64,000 nucleotides of DNA from Chaunax sp. Z400 (taxonomy: Eukaryota; Chordata; Actinopteri; Lophiiformes; Chaunacidae). Made by a program: the position numbers and the translations under genes. The notes below the pieces were generated by a model. The model had not been told where the DNA came from. It worked only from the letters and a program-made list of their open reading frames with translations, and did not search any database. Where the stretch lies: positions 17,007,781 to 17,071,780 of the forward strand of contig CM075183.1 in assembly GCA_037577475.1 (NCBI GenBank). Reading direction: 5' to 3'. How positions within the stretch are numbered: position 1 is the stretch's first letter; each line of letters starts with the position of its first letter. Of the stretch, positions 1 to 11,345 are shown piece by piece.

Positions 1-3000
1 TTGTTATGGGGCAACATCCACGGATAGACAGAAGGGGTAAAAGAATGTCTCTGTGGGAATGATTCTGGAAATTATTTGCAAGCCAAATCAATTTTACAGA
101 CTGATCTTACGATGCTTATCAAATAACAGTTTGTAAGTCATCACTGTGTCCTTGGTTGTTGCACCATTCTACCATTGCTTTGACATTCATCAAGCAGAAA
201 TAGGACTTCAAGTCCATTAAATCTCTTTGTTATCCAATAAAGTTTAAAATATAGCTCTTATATCAAGGATGGTGAACAGCTTGTCCCCATTAATAAGATG
301 GAAGAGACTCAACTCAAAAATATTAGAGCGTCTTCGGCCTTCTCCCCAGATGGAGCATAGGGATAGGCATGAGTATTCATGCACTAGATGTGGATGCCAA
401 TATATGTCCAACACACTGAGTACTGGAAGATGGCAGCAGCAAGGCAGGAGCTGCAAATCTGCACTTCTTATTACACCATGGAGGCCGTCTATTATACTTG
501 TCAGATGTCAAATCAAATTTTATCCGTTCTGCAAAATGTTGTAGGAGCGAAGAGATCTGGGCTGTGATTCACAGAGAGTTGTTAACATTATTGCTGCTCA
601 CCATTACACTACCTCTGCATGTCTGCCTGTTCAGAGCATCAAACACTGATCACCTGTGCTACGGGATACAACAGAATGGCCACGTGCTTGGCTGTACCCA
701 AAAGGCCACAGTTGGAAGGTCAGAGCCTTGCAGCGTAAAGAGACAAAGCCACCGCTTGCCATTGTCTGTCATGTTGTTGGATCATGCTTGTAAAGACCGG
801 ACATCAGTCGGTGAAAGGAAGTGAATGTCAAGTGTGGAAAGGCAGCTGCATCCAGTTTCACTGCTCCCATTTTTGTTTGTGTGTGCATGTATGCTCAACA
901 GTTTTGGTACCACAAAGATGAGTTGTCAAGCCCAGAAAGTTTATGAGAAACTATCCCTAAGACCTCTCAAGCTTATGCACTTGACTCTCACTTATAGTTC
1001 CTTTTCCCCTGGTCTCATCTCCACTCATGACAGACCCCAATTGATTCGGGTTCAACTGTGGATTTTGTAAACACCAGAGTTCCTGCGAATGTAAGCCTAT
1101 AATTTAGCTGTCGTATGTATGCTCTAGTTGTAGTCACCTCATCCCTCCTACTGTCAATATTTACACAGTAGACAGTGGTCAGAGTTCATCCTAGACCGTG
1201 CAGAGATTAATTTCCCCAAGGAAATTAGCTACTGATGTGCAGCAGAGTAAATTTCTCATGTACGTTGAATTGAATTACCGAGCCTCCATCAGTATTTACA
1301 GAGAAACATATATTTTATGGCTGTACCAATTATAATATATTTTGAATTATGGAATGGGTTTCTAAAGGGGGAGGGGGTCCGCACACAATTTATTGCCGGG
1401 TCTGCCGTAACATTGAGGAATGGGCACAGCATTTGCATTTCCCAGAGGGGTTTGAATAAGATGTTTTATTCTATTTGGATGGCATTAAATTGGCAGTGTA
1501 GGACTTCATGGATGGGAGGCAGCTCATTTAATGTGGACTCTACAAGAAGGTGAAGCATTGATCCTCAGATGAATCTGTCAAGTAAATGCAGTACACTTTG
1601 ACAGACCATGTCTATTCTTAATAACGTAGGCTTATAGTGTGTTTGTGCTTGTGTATGTATGAGTGAGACAACTAAATAATTGCACCATACTGACATACAG
1701 CATAGTAGCTTAAATGTGCGAGGTAATTCCTCCTGACTTAACTTTGACGAGAGCTTCATTTACTTATGGGGCCTTTTAAACTGTCATTCATGAAATTAAA
1801 GTGAAGTAAATGTCCTACTTGGCCTTTTGATGCAGTGACAGTTTAAATTTTGCCAACATATAGTGTGATTCTTTCCAATTTACAGTTCAATTGTTAGTAC
1901 TAATGTACTGGCATCGTACATTCCATTAATGTGGGTACAAAGGGTGAATTTTAGAAATAAGAGATAACAATCAACAAAAGGAATAGACTGTATGTATTTT
2001 TCTCTAATAATCTGTGCATGTCAACCATAATCAAACGCATTAACCAAAAACTTTATACCAACATTCCTACTTCATTGGATTTTGCATGTGTTTTCTCAAA
2101 TTCTGTGCAAACATGTGAATGATGTCTCAGAAGCGTGGTGTAAATAGTGTAAACTCCATCTAAAGATCTGCTGCTGTCTCAGCACTGACAGCATTGATCA
2201 ACCCTGGGGAATCTCTCTTCACGTCTCCATGTACCAATTTGTCACCAGTTCCTGTGTTCCCACTCAGAATGCAGCTTCTGCACATATTTGCTCATGCCTC
2301 TTGTGAATGAGATTTTGTAGACATATCAAAGGATTTGGCGTTTTTCCACAATCCTCGTGCCATCTGCTCTCCACCCTCAACCAAGATGCTTTAGCTGGAA
2401 CCTCCCAACCTTTAAAGCTCGGCATACGGATCATGGCAGTCCACCAGCAGATTTTCATATTGCCTTTGGCTTTCCAAATCTTTGAGATCATTTTGAAACT
2501 TATTTTATAAAAACTACTGTGACTCAGATTTGACATGCTGTTGTGGACTAAAACCTTTAGACTTTATTGTCTGGCAATCACCAGTTGTCACTCAACTCAA
2601 GACGACATGTTGCACTTTGCCACATATTACCTTAGCAACAGTGAGAAAAATGACAAAAAAAAACCTTCAACAGAGCTATTATACTTCCTCTACCTTACCA
2701 GCTCTGTCAAGAAGCAGTTTCACTCATGGTTGAACAGAGAAATCAAAACACAAATGTAGAGCTATGTGGATGATTAATTGAAGTGGCAATATTCTTCTTC
2801 TAGCCTTTCTTACAAGAGGCTGCAGGTATCACTATGGCTGTTCAATTACACCGTGAGACAGTCTTTGTTCAACTTAAGTGTGATGGTGACAGTTATGCAC
2901 CGCAACACCTTTATGATACCTCTTGAAAACACGGCACATCTTTGGAGAGACACCTGTCGAAAGTGTTGAACACGCAACGCTAATGTTGCACACGTTTCTT

Positions 3001-3770
3001 TGAGGTATCTGTCTCTGTTTGACGGATAATTGTTAATGAGATAAAGAATAAAGTGGAATGCTTGGATGCACATTGCAAGTTTGACAGTTAAAAACAGAGG
3101 GATGTGCATTAATAATAGGTCTTTCTCACACCAACAGATGCAATACACAAACAACGGCAGGGTTTTTAAATCACATAAAACCTGTGTCGGGCCTTGTTAT
3201 ATGACCATAAATGGTGATCTTACAACTAGATCTGACATTGTGAAACCACATGTGATTGGTTCACAAAAATTGCTATGAACCTTCTGGGTGAATGGTTTTG
3301 TTAGAGTTGTTGGAAGTGTGGATAATATGGAACATTAATTATTTCTATGTGGATGATCTGCTGTGAGTGACTGACTCCTTAATCTTTTGCAACACCAGAA
3401 AGACGTAATGCAATCAATTAAAATGACCAGGATGCAAAAGAAAAAAATACCCAAGACAAAGCAACTAAAATGCTGAAAAGTTTTCTCTTTCTCCTGTCAA
3501 TCTTTTGTGTATTTGGTTATTCCCAATACTAGTGATGCTCTCCAATTATGTGTGCACTCATTTGTTTGATTATTGCATTTTCTTGTTGCCCAGGCATGAT
3601 TTGATGCAACTAAATGGCAACTGTAATTGTCGCTTGTGCTTGTTAATATTCCTGTTGTCTTACATGTTGTCTTTACTGTTTTTTGTGTTAGAAACAATGT
3701 TTGGTTTTATGTCACATCAGCATGCAGTGCACTGATGTTCAAGGATAATCTAATCCAATGTGATAAATTA
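1..3770. other. Unique-looking noncoding DNA
   Basis: No gene, splice-flanked exon or recognisable element was found on either strand. Base composition is mixed and AT-rich. The open frames here are under 110 codons, lack similarity to anything I recognise and overlap one another on both strands, as expected by chance. Confidence 0.6.
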
Positions 3771-3786
3771 CTAAAAAAAAAAAAAA
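3771..3786. repeat. Poly(A) tract
   Basis: An A run of about 15 bases follows ordinary sequence. It could be the tail of an old retroposed copy, but I recognise no retroposon body upstream. Confidence 0.8.
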
Positions 3787-6018
3787 GATAGTTTCCTTAA
3801 CAATAGTGGAGCTCTGCATACGTTAAAAGAACTGAGTAATGACACTTTCACTGTAGGTCTAGTGAATCAGTATGGAGTCCTTGTGAGTGGGTGGGGCATG
3901 AGCACTGTGTACCTGTCAACTTATGTAAATGCGGCTCTTTATTAATGGCAGAGCGCTGGCTCTGCACCAATGGCTGTCGATGTGTCGATGGGGGTCGGAC
4001 CTCCCATGTGACAGTCCTGATTAGTGGCTGTGCACAAGGGTAAGTTCAGCGACGCCAACGCCGCTCACAGGAGCGCATGCATTCAAAGACAACACCACCC
4101 CACCTTTCTCGGTTGACCTCAAGAGTTAATTGGAAGAAGAAGAAAGAAAAGAGAAGTACGAAATTCAAATAAAGCAGCAGAAGATGAAAATCCTCTTGAC
4201 AACAAGTCTTTAAATTGTTAACTTGATGGGTAAGGGCCTTTGTCGTCATTGGAGCTTGCATCCCATATTCTAGAAAGTTCACAGCTTGGAATGAAAATGG
4301 CTTCAGAAGTTTGGGATTGGACTAATAAATGTGAAGCCAATTCATCTGTATCCATCTATAGAAATCCTGATTACCTGCTAGTTATGATACCATTGAGTGA
4401 GCAGGAGAGGGGGTATCGTCAGTGTGACATTGTCATTTTCAAGTCTAAGCTGACACCTGGGGCCCACCAAATTCTCTGCAAGCAAGACAATGGATGACAG
4501 CTTGGAAAGAGAGCGCGGCCTTGACAGCTTTGATTGGATGACCAACGGAGTCGTCTAGAGACATTATTTGTAATTTCAATTTTGATTTGTGCAAATGAAT
4601 GATTTTTTTTTCTTCTTCTTTCCAGCACGTGTCGAGTCAGGAGCCTTTTTTTTGCAAAAGATGGATGGGTTTTTTTCATCTTCTTTTTAATCAGTCAGTC
4701 TATAATGGTTTTTGGTTGCTTGGTTTTAACCTGCTTTCATAGCTGACCTTGAGAAGAAAAAAAATAATCCTCATGAATGCATCAGGAGATCTTAATGTGG
4801 ACATCTAAGAAGTTAAGCATAAGCCAAATCCAAAGCAGCGAGAGGAGGGAGAAAGTGTGAAATCGTAGAAAGTTGGGCTGCTTTGTTTTCTTCAAAAGCT
4901 TCCCTTTCTCCCTAGTAGGGATTTCTGAATGTGATCATAATCTCTTCATTATCTTTGAAGGCATTTCACCTATAGGACCTTGTGAATAAAATTAATCCGA
5001 GGAAAATAGCAAAATATTGAGTTCTGGTTGTGACTGATAAAAACATGCTTTTTTTCTTTGCTGTGTTCCTTTTCTCCCTTTTGAGGACAAATGGGCTCCT
5101 TTTAAGCAGCTAAGAGCGCAAACCTTTAATCATAATGCAAGGTGACCGCACGTTCTCGTTATCGGCCTCGTTCAGCATGCTCCCACAAACACGCCTATAT
5201 GCATACTCGAGAATAGGGGTATATTCATGTCCCTGCACACACATTTTGCTTTGCACTTCTGCATTGATTTTGCAGAAAGGTTAAATCAAGTCTGCAGCAG
5301 ATCTTTTCTCTCCTCCTGTTCCTGTTATACATCGAAAACATGCAGGGACTGACTGCATGATATATTTTCTTCCACCACATTGAAATTCTGTAGATGTCAG
5401 ATTTCAAAAGAGTGTCCTCAACTTTGGGAGTGTAAAGGAAATTGCTTTTAAGGAAAGGTTTTGGGTTGAACATAAATAGAGTGATGACACTGATTTTGGG
5501 AGCATGATTCAATTTTTTCATAGGGTCGGCAGCAATATCGGGTTGCGCGACGAGATGATCCTCATAAGGACTTTAAGCTTAATGCATAATTTGGCTGACA
5601 ACAAGAGTGCACTGCAAAAAAGTAATAGTCCATAATAATACATATATTATTATATATTATCACCTAATGTTGTGTTTCATCTGTCTATCAACTCAAGTTC
5701 CTTTGAACATTACAAGTTTTGAACTGCCATTTGCTATTTATGGCATGTAGGCCTCGTTGACCTGAGCTCATATTACTGTGAGCAAGGCCTCAAAAAAGGT
5801 TTTTATTAGTCACCCCGCCATGCAGCACAAACACCCACTTGCTTGGCTGTGAGCCCCCCTTCAGTCAAATATATGTTTTTCTTCTTCCTACGGTTGAAAG
5901 TTTGAGCCACACTGTGTAGAATGATGTATGTGCAGAAAATGTAAAGCCTTTTTTTTTCTTTTTTTCTCCACATTCAGCGGTGAAAATGTAAATTTTCTCT
6001 GTGCTCACTGAAAACCGA
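3787..6018. other. Noncoding DNA, no gene seen
   Basis: Mostly AT-rich unique sequence with T-rich runs near 4610-4690. A more GC-rich tract at about 3890-4060 is treated as a possible regulatory element in the findings. No coding signal. Confidence 0.55.
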
Positions 6019-6049
6019 AGTTTCCACATCATAGTGTGATGTGGAAACT
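6019..6049. repeat. Perfect short inverted repeat (hairpin)
   Basis: AGTTTCCACATCA at 6019-6031 is the exact reverse complement of TGATGTGGAAACT at 6037-6049, with a 5-base loop between. A 13 bp perfect stem is unusual in otherwise unstructured DNA. It may be the relic of a hairpin-type MITE. It is too short for a normal microRNA precursor. Confidence 0.85.
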
Positions 6050-6529
6050 CGAAGCCTGGAATGGACTTTACAGTGAAGTAGGAGAGAAGCAGGGAAGCTT
6101 TAGAAATGAAACATATTTACATATTCATAGGGTCCGGAATTTTGAATGAGGCAATTGTAGATATCATTTTTATGGATTTTAACAAGATAATTGAACGGCA
6201 AAATTTTTATTCAAATGTAGGTATTTCATACACATATTGAAGTTAAAAATGTCTGTGGCATCTATAATTCTGTCTCTCTGTCCTGTCAAGTGTAGAATTT
6301 CACCTTTCAGTTGATGCTTAAATGTCCTACATTACAATATGCATATAAAAAAACAACCTGAAAGCAGCCTTTTTACTAGAAAGCACATATTGTCACATAT
6401 TGTCACTTAAACAGAAAATGGTTCCCAGACTTGTAAAATCCACATGCTGTTGTTCATGCCTTGGCCCAATGGCATATTATTAATAATAAATATGATATTT
6501 GCAAAAGCTAACATTGCAAAGGTCTTGCA

Positions 6530-6625
6530 ATGTGCAGGGTATTCCGTGCGTGCCAGGCATTGACCAATCAGTAGTCAAAAAATGTTTCACGTGACCTTTT
6601 AGTACCTCGTACCAGAGGCTTAAAG
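6530..6625 (-). mobile_element. hAT-like MITE fragment (GGTACC family), copy 1
   Basis: Read on the minus strand, this segment aligns with 8708-8800. Both have the order GGTAC..GGTACTAAAA, then a CACGTGAAAC block, then CTGATTG, then GGAAT..CCTGCAC. The family resembles the common fish hAT-type MITEs that open with a CCACTGCGTGGTACC-like end (recalled, not searched). This copy lacks both outer ends, so it is a fragment. Orientation is opposite to the copy 2 kb away. Confidence 0.55.
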
Positions 6626-6639
6626 TTAGCGTATATTGA

Positions 6640-7025
6640 GGAAAATTATCGTACGCATCAAATTTGCCTCCTATTTCCTGTCGGAGCTCAGTGACGTATC
6701 CTTCAATAGCCTAAATCACAGTTTTACTTTTTCATTACGCCGCTGAGGGAAAAGCGTCTCTTCCGCGCGACGTCGTGCGTCCTTTCGTCTTCGCAGCAAG
6801 GCTTGATTGGACATGAAAAGGCCCGTAAACACAGACAATGGCTCCACGATTGATCGTGTTGGCAAATAAATTACAGTGAATTAACTTAGCCATAAATTTA
6901 AGTGTCATGAAATGCTCTAATGATCGTACATAATGGAATTTTTGGCATTATTGAACGTACATGGTGCAGATGGTGAAATTATCGTACAAATATGATAATC
7001 ATCGTACGTCTGGCAACACTGCTGT
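6640..7025. repeat. Repeat-like tract with recurring TCGTAC motifs
   Basis: The motif TCGTAC or CGTAC recurs at both edges of the tract (near 6650, 6924, 6955, 6982 and 7001). The right edge read in reverse begins CAGTGTTGCCAG, an end typical of hAT-like fish transposons. Repeated subterminal motifs are common transposase-binding sites in hAT elements (family knowledge). I could not find a matching left terminal repeat or an 8 bp target duplication, so limits are approximate. A CpG-rich stretch lies inside at 6737-6800. Confidence 0.4.
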
Positions 7026-8252
7026 GTAATAAAGTTCATAATGAGACAGAAACTAATGAATAAAACTATGAATAGGCTGCATCTGGTTGCTGTCAAAGTT
7101 TCAGTGTGAAACGTAAGCAAAGTCTTACTTGCAGCACAAATTATTAACATAGATTTTTTTTTTCCAAAGCAAAATTAAAGACTCACAAAACAGTTAATAG
7201 GCTACTGAATACAGATGAACATTAAGTCAAAAAATATGATAATGTACGAATTCCTCCCAAAAGGCACAAGTGAAACCTTGCATAAACTCCTCAGTGACTC
7301 TTAGCTTGATTCTTTGTCCATATTTTATTGCATATAACAGATGCTCGTACTTTACATTGGCCGACTATAAAACAGTTCCCTCACATCCATCTCCATCTCC
7401 CTCCTCGGTGTCTCCCACCTGTCACCCGAGCCAAGCAGGTATAACAGCTGTGTGAGCTTAAGTGTGAGTAAAGCGGTAGAACCACAGCGTTCCTCACGCC
7501 CCGTCCCTCTGGAGGGTGACGGTTGATGGTGACCTTTCATACTTACGTTGTTTCTGTCATTCCACCACACTCCCTCCTACCCGACACGGTACACCCACCT
7601 CCATATGGCTTCCTCGGCTTGGTACGATTCTCCTGGGAAAGGTTTTTTTAGTTTGCTATTCACAGACACACAAAAAAAAAAACATGTTGGTTCTACATGT
7701 GAGAGGCGACGGTGCAGTTTGAAACTTTCTCCTCAGAGGGAATATCAGGTTTGAAATCATGATTTGCGAACAGACAAGATAAAGACAACCACAGTCCCTT
7801 GGCAGCTTGTCTATTTTCCTCTTGGCCCGATGAGGAACTTGGAAGATAAGATGGCAATAAGCTTAAAAGGGTGAGTCAGGAGGTGCTGTTGAGTTTGGTA
7901 AATTATTTTTAGTGTCTTTGGAAGTGTTTTGCTTGCTGTGGAATTCATCCTGTACTTGCCAGGTCTTTAAATTTTAAATAATTTGTGATAAGAATGCAGA
8001 AAGTACCTTTTAAATGCAGTAAAATGTACTTTTAACATGTATTTTTAATATATATTATCTTTATTACTTTTTTAGTAACATCAGGGCAGTTTTTTTGCAC
8101 TCGCTGTAGCTTAAGGAATGACTTTCTACACCTTCTATGCTACGCCCATTTTAATGGTACATGTGCCCCAGTAATGACCTGCTGTACTTAGTAAAGTTTT
8201 GCATTTGAGTTTAACAAGCTCTGACATTTGGCCATGGATCTGTTCGTATGTC
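7026..8252. other. Noncoding DNA, no gene seen
   Basis: Mixed unique sequence. The stretch 7370-7640 is richer in C and has open frames of 60-72 codons on both strands, but none shows exon boundaries with coding content I recognise. Short A runs occur near 7671-7682. Confidence 0.5.
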
Positions 8253-8595
8253 CCATTCTCATGAATGCAACATCTCAGGAAAGCCTCAAATATATCACAT
8301 CCATTGCACTCAAAGATGATGTGATTAGATTTTGGTGGTCAAAGATTAAGGTCACTGTAACCACATAAAACACATTTTTAGTCATGACTCAAAAATTTAT
8401 ATGCTGATTATGGAAAAAAAGAAGTGTGAAATTGGATAGAATGATGAATTGATGACATTTTATATCAAAAAGGTCAAAGGTCAACTTCACTGTGACATTA
8501 AAATGTTCTGCAAAAACACTTTTTCTGTTCATGAGTTATGGAGTTTGTGACCATATTTCACATTCGGCTGCATAGTGAAGTAATGACACCAATCT
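8253..8595 (+). mobile_element. GGTCA-rich interspersed repeat, diverged copy
   Basis: The order of blocks (TCTCAGGAAAGCC, then GATTAGATTTTGGTGGTCAA, GGTCACTGTAACC, GACATTTTATATC, AGGTCAAAGGTCAACTTCAC) matches a very common fish dispersed repeat that I know from many teleost sequences. Its exact class is uncertain to me. It carries a perfect direct repeat of AGGTCA with one-base spacing at 8471-8483. No coding capacity. Confidence 0.6.
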
Positions 8596-8694
8596 TGTGT
8601 GGCCTCGTTGAAACTGTGTTGTCTGTGTAGAACAGTGCTCCCGGCTTGAAGACGTGTGTGACGCATCTATGCTCTTCACAGTTACATGCTAATA

Positions 8695-9010
8695 AATCCC
8701 CGTTTCCACTGCGTGGTACCAGGTACTAAAAAGATCACGTGAAACGTTACAAACCACTGATTGCATGCATGGAATGTCCTGCACCGCACAAATCAATGGT
8801 CGCCACAGTCAAACAGCGAAGCTACTTTAGCGACCGTCACTTTTTTTATTATTATTGCAGCCGCTATGTTTAAGAGGTGCAGACGTTCTTGTCTTAAACA
8901 GCTGATGAGAGGATCACGAGAGGTGTGAGTCGCGACGAAGACTACACCAACGTCAGTTTCACGCGACGCCCATCTACCCTGAGGAGGTAGACACACAGGT
9001 GTCATGGCTT
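8695..9010 (+). mobile_element. hAT-like MITE fragment (GGTACC family), copy 2
   Basis: Starts with CCGTTTCCACTGCGTGGTACC, shared by a widespread fish hAT-derived MITE family (recalled). The first 95 bases match the inverted copy at 6530-6625. The rest (8800-9010) is CpG-containing and plausibly element interior. No intact opposite terminal repeat was found, so the right limit is an estimate. Confidence 0.55.
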
Positions 9011-10635
9011 TGATACACAAAGCTCCTCTAAAACGAGGTCATACAATAAGCCGTAACACACATAGTTGAGGTTTAACACACACAAAAGATGTAAAAAAAA
9101 ACAAAAAACAAAAAATCAAAGACACAAGGCAGAGAGATGAAATTGTCCTGCTGTTGTGCTGACCTTCACATTTGTGAACATACACCACTCATGGAAACGT
9201 AATTGGATTCATAATAAGGTGAAATGGTTGAGAAGTACAGTTACGGCGTTCCTTCAGTGCGCGAGGACGCCGCAGCTCGCTGACGCTTTCATGAACATCA
9301 ATTTAGAGCGCCTGATCACAGTTTAATCCACAACGTAATTATAGAACAGGGGACTTCTCCTTTGCTGCATGTTAATCTCGCTCCGCCTGATGCTTCCTCT
9401 CTCTGTAATGTTTCCCAGGCTTCTCAAGGAAGCCAGATTCTCACAGCTGCTGGTGATCCCGTACAGTATGCATGGGTGGTTTGGACGCTTCCCATTGCCT
9501 TGTAAGGGCATACTGTATGTGGGGGCGAGGGAATCTGTTCAGATATTAATAGACATTTGATTTTATATATACATAGCCTTTGTGGTTATTTTTTTGTGTG
9601 AATTGTTGTGTTTGAAAGATCATATTGTATGCTACACAGAGTATAAAATGACTTGCTTGTGTGCAAAAAACACACATGTAGATAGTTAAATCCTTTAAGC
9701 TGTAATTCTTTTACACACTCCTCTCTAGCAGCCTTAATACATACACCTACATACACTCACAAACACACACACACACACACTCTCATTTACATTTGAGCTA
9801 ATCCCAGAGGTGTAATCAATGCGGAAACACTTGGCATCAGCAGTATGACAGCATGCTGCAGCAGAGCTAGCATAGCAATGAGTATCCGGAAAATCAAGCC
9901 TCAGGAATGGGAACCTTATTAAATAAAAGTGGGAAGGGTCAATACCAGCTATTGATGAACCCTTGAAGCCCGTGCTTCAAAGGCTCTTTGCTTTTTACCC
10001 ATTTGCTTTTTACCAGCCCAGCAGGGGGATGAGTCTGCCCACTCTGTGTCAAACTGGTACGCTTGAATACTAATGCTACATCCTTGGGAGGTAACTTTGT
10101 TGTGTTCCGCAAGGAAACTTCAAACCCCCCCCGTATCACAAATCAGCGCACAGAGAGATCCTGCACGATTGGGGGGAAAACTTACAAGTACAAACACAAA
10201 CACCAAGGCTCGTAATCAATGAGAACATTTCAAAGTGGTACAGATGTCTCTGACTAAATGTCCATTTTTGTCTCGCATGGTCTAATGTGTTTGTTGTTGG
10301 GGTTTTTGCCTCCAAGGGAAGCAACAACAGAGATTCAGTTAAATGACACACAAGATTCTCAGGAGTCCTCCTACCTGGTTTCTCCTTCTATTCTGTTCAG
10401 CTTGTCGATACATCACTGAGCCCTCCCGTCTGCCATAGTCGCCGAGATCGACACTTTCTCAAGAAACAGTCTGAGAGCTCCAAACGTTTCCATGCCTCAT
10501 GGCCAAAGAAAGTCTATAATGCATGACATTTAGCTTAATTAATCAAATTCAGAGCACTTGCGCTTGATGCTTATTATCATGACAGCAAAGTAACAAGCGA
10601 GGCCTTGGCTGCAGACTAAATGGATTTGTGCGGGA

Positions 10636-10643
<8 letters not shown>
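9011..10643. other. Noncoding DNA with a short (AC)n tract
   Basis: Contains (AC)9 at 9763-9780. A CpG-containing tract at 9230-9320 and a homeodomain-site-like tract at 10500-10620 are listed as regulatory candidates. Open frames here are short and unremarkable. Confidence 0.55.

Positions 10644-10670
<27 letters not shown>
10644..10670. repeat. (CT)n microsatellite
   Basis: Uninterrupted CT dinucleotides for about 27 bases, preceded by an interrupted CT stretch from 10636. Confidence 0.95.
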
Positions 10671-10674
<4 letters not shown>

Positions 10675-11157
10675 CTAATATGACAACGTGAAGAACGGAT
10701 AAACCTAGGAGAAGGGGGTAAGCCAAAGACACAGGGAAAGTTTGAGCCTACTTAGCATTAGCGTAGCACGATCACAGTCGGAGCTCAGCCAACTTGAGAT
10801 AAATTTCGACAATAATCCGTAGTGAAAAGGCTGGAAGCTGGATTGATGTTAGAGGACTTACAAGAGCTCAAAAATGTCTCTTTGTTTCTAAAGATGTCAA
10901 AGGTTTAACTGAATGCACTACTTCTCATATCCATTCATGCTAAAATCTACAGTATGTCAGGAGGAGCAGTAGAGGAAATTCTGAATCGGACTGTTTTCTG
11001 ATGTTCTTTATTTTCAATGTAGGGTTATTCACTGTATAGTATCCATGCATTCCAATTGGAAGTAGGCCAGCATTCTTTCTGGACATGTTACTAACAAGAA
11101 TTATAAATACATATACATATTATAAAATACTGTATAAATAATGACATGTTTCTGTAA
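10671..11157. other. Noncoding DNA, no gene seen
   Basis: Unique-looking sequence without coding or repeat signal that I can name. Confidence 0.5.
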
Positions 11158-11345
11158 AAAAATGAAAATAAATGTAATTTGTTTGCATATTAATTTACAA
11201 ACAACGTCCTGCAATTTTACACAGTTTTGTATGAAATAAAACATAAAAAATGAAAAATAATGTAATTTGTGATTACTGGCATTATACTTTAAAAACAACA
11301 ACAAATGGCTTATTAATTTTACAGTTTTGTATAAATTGAATGTCT
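11158..11345. repeat. AT-rich degenerate tandem duplication, unit about 90-95 bp
   Basis: Two successive copies share AATGAAAA followed by ATGTAATTTGT, an ACAA-rich block, AATTTTACA and CAGTTTTGTAT. The first runs from about 11158 to 11245, the second from about 11249 to 11345. The copies have small insertions and substitutions, so the duplication is old. A 110-codon frame on the minus strand (11101-11433) is a by-product of this AT-rich sequence. Confidence 0.6.
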
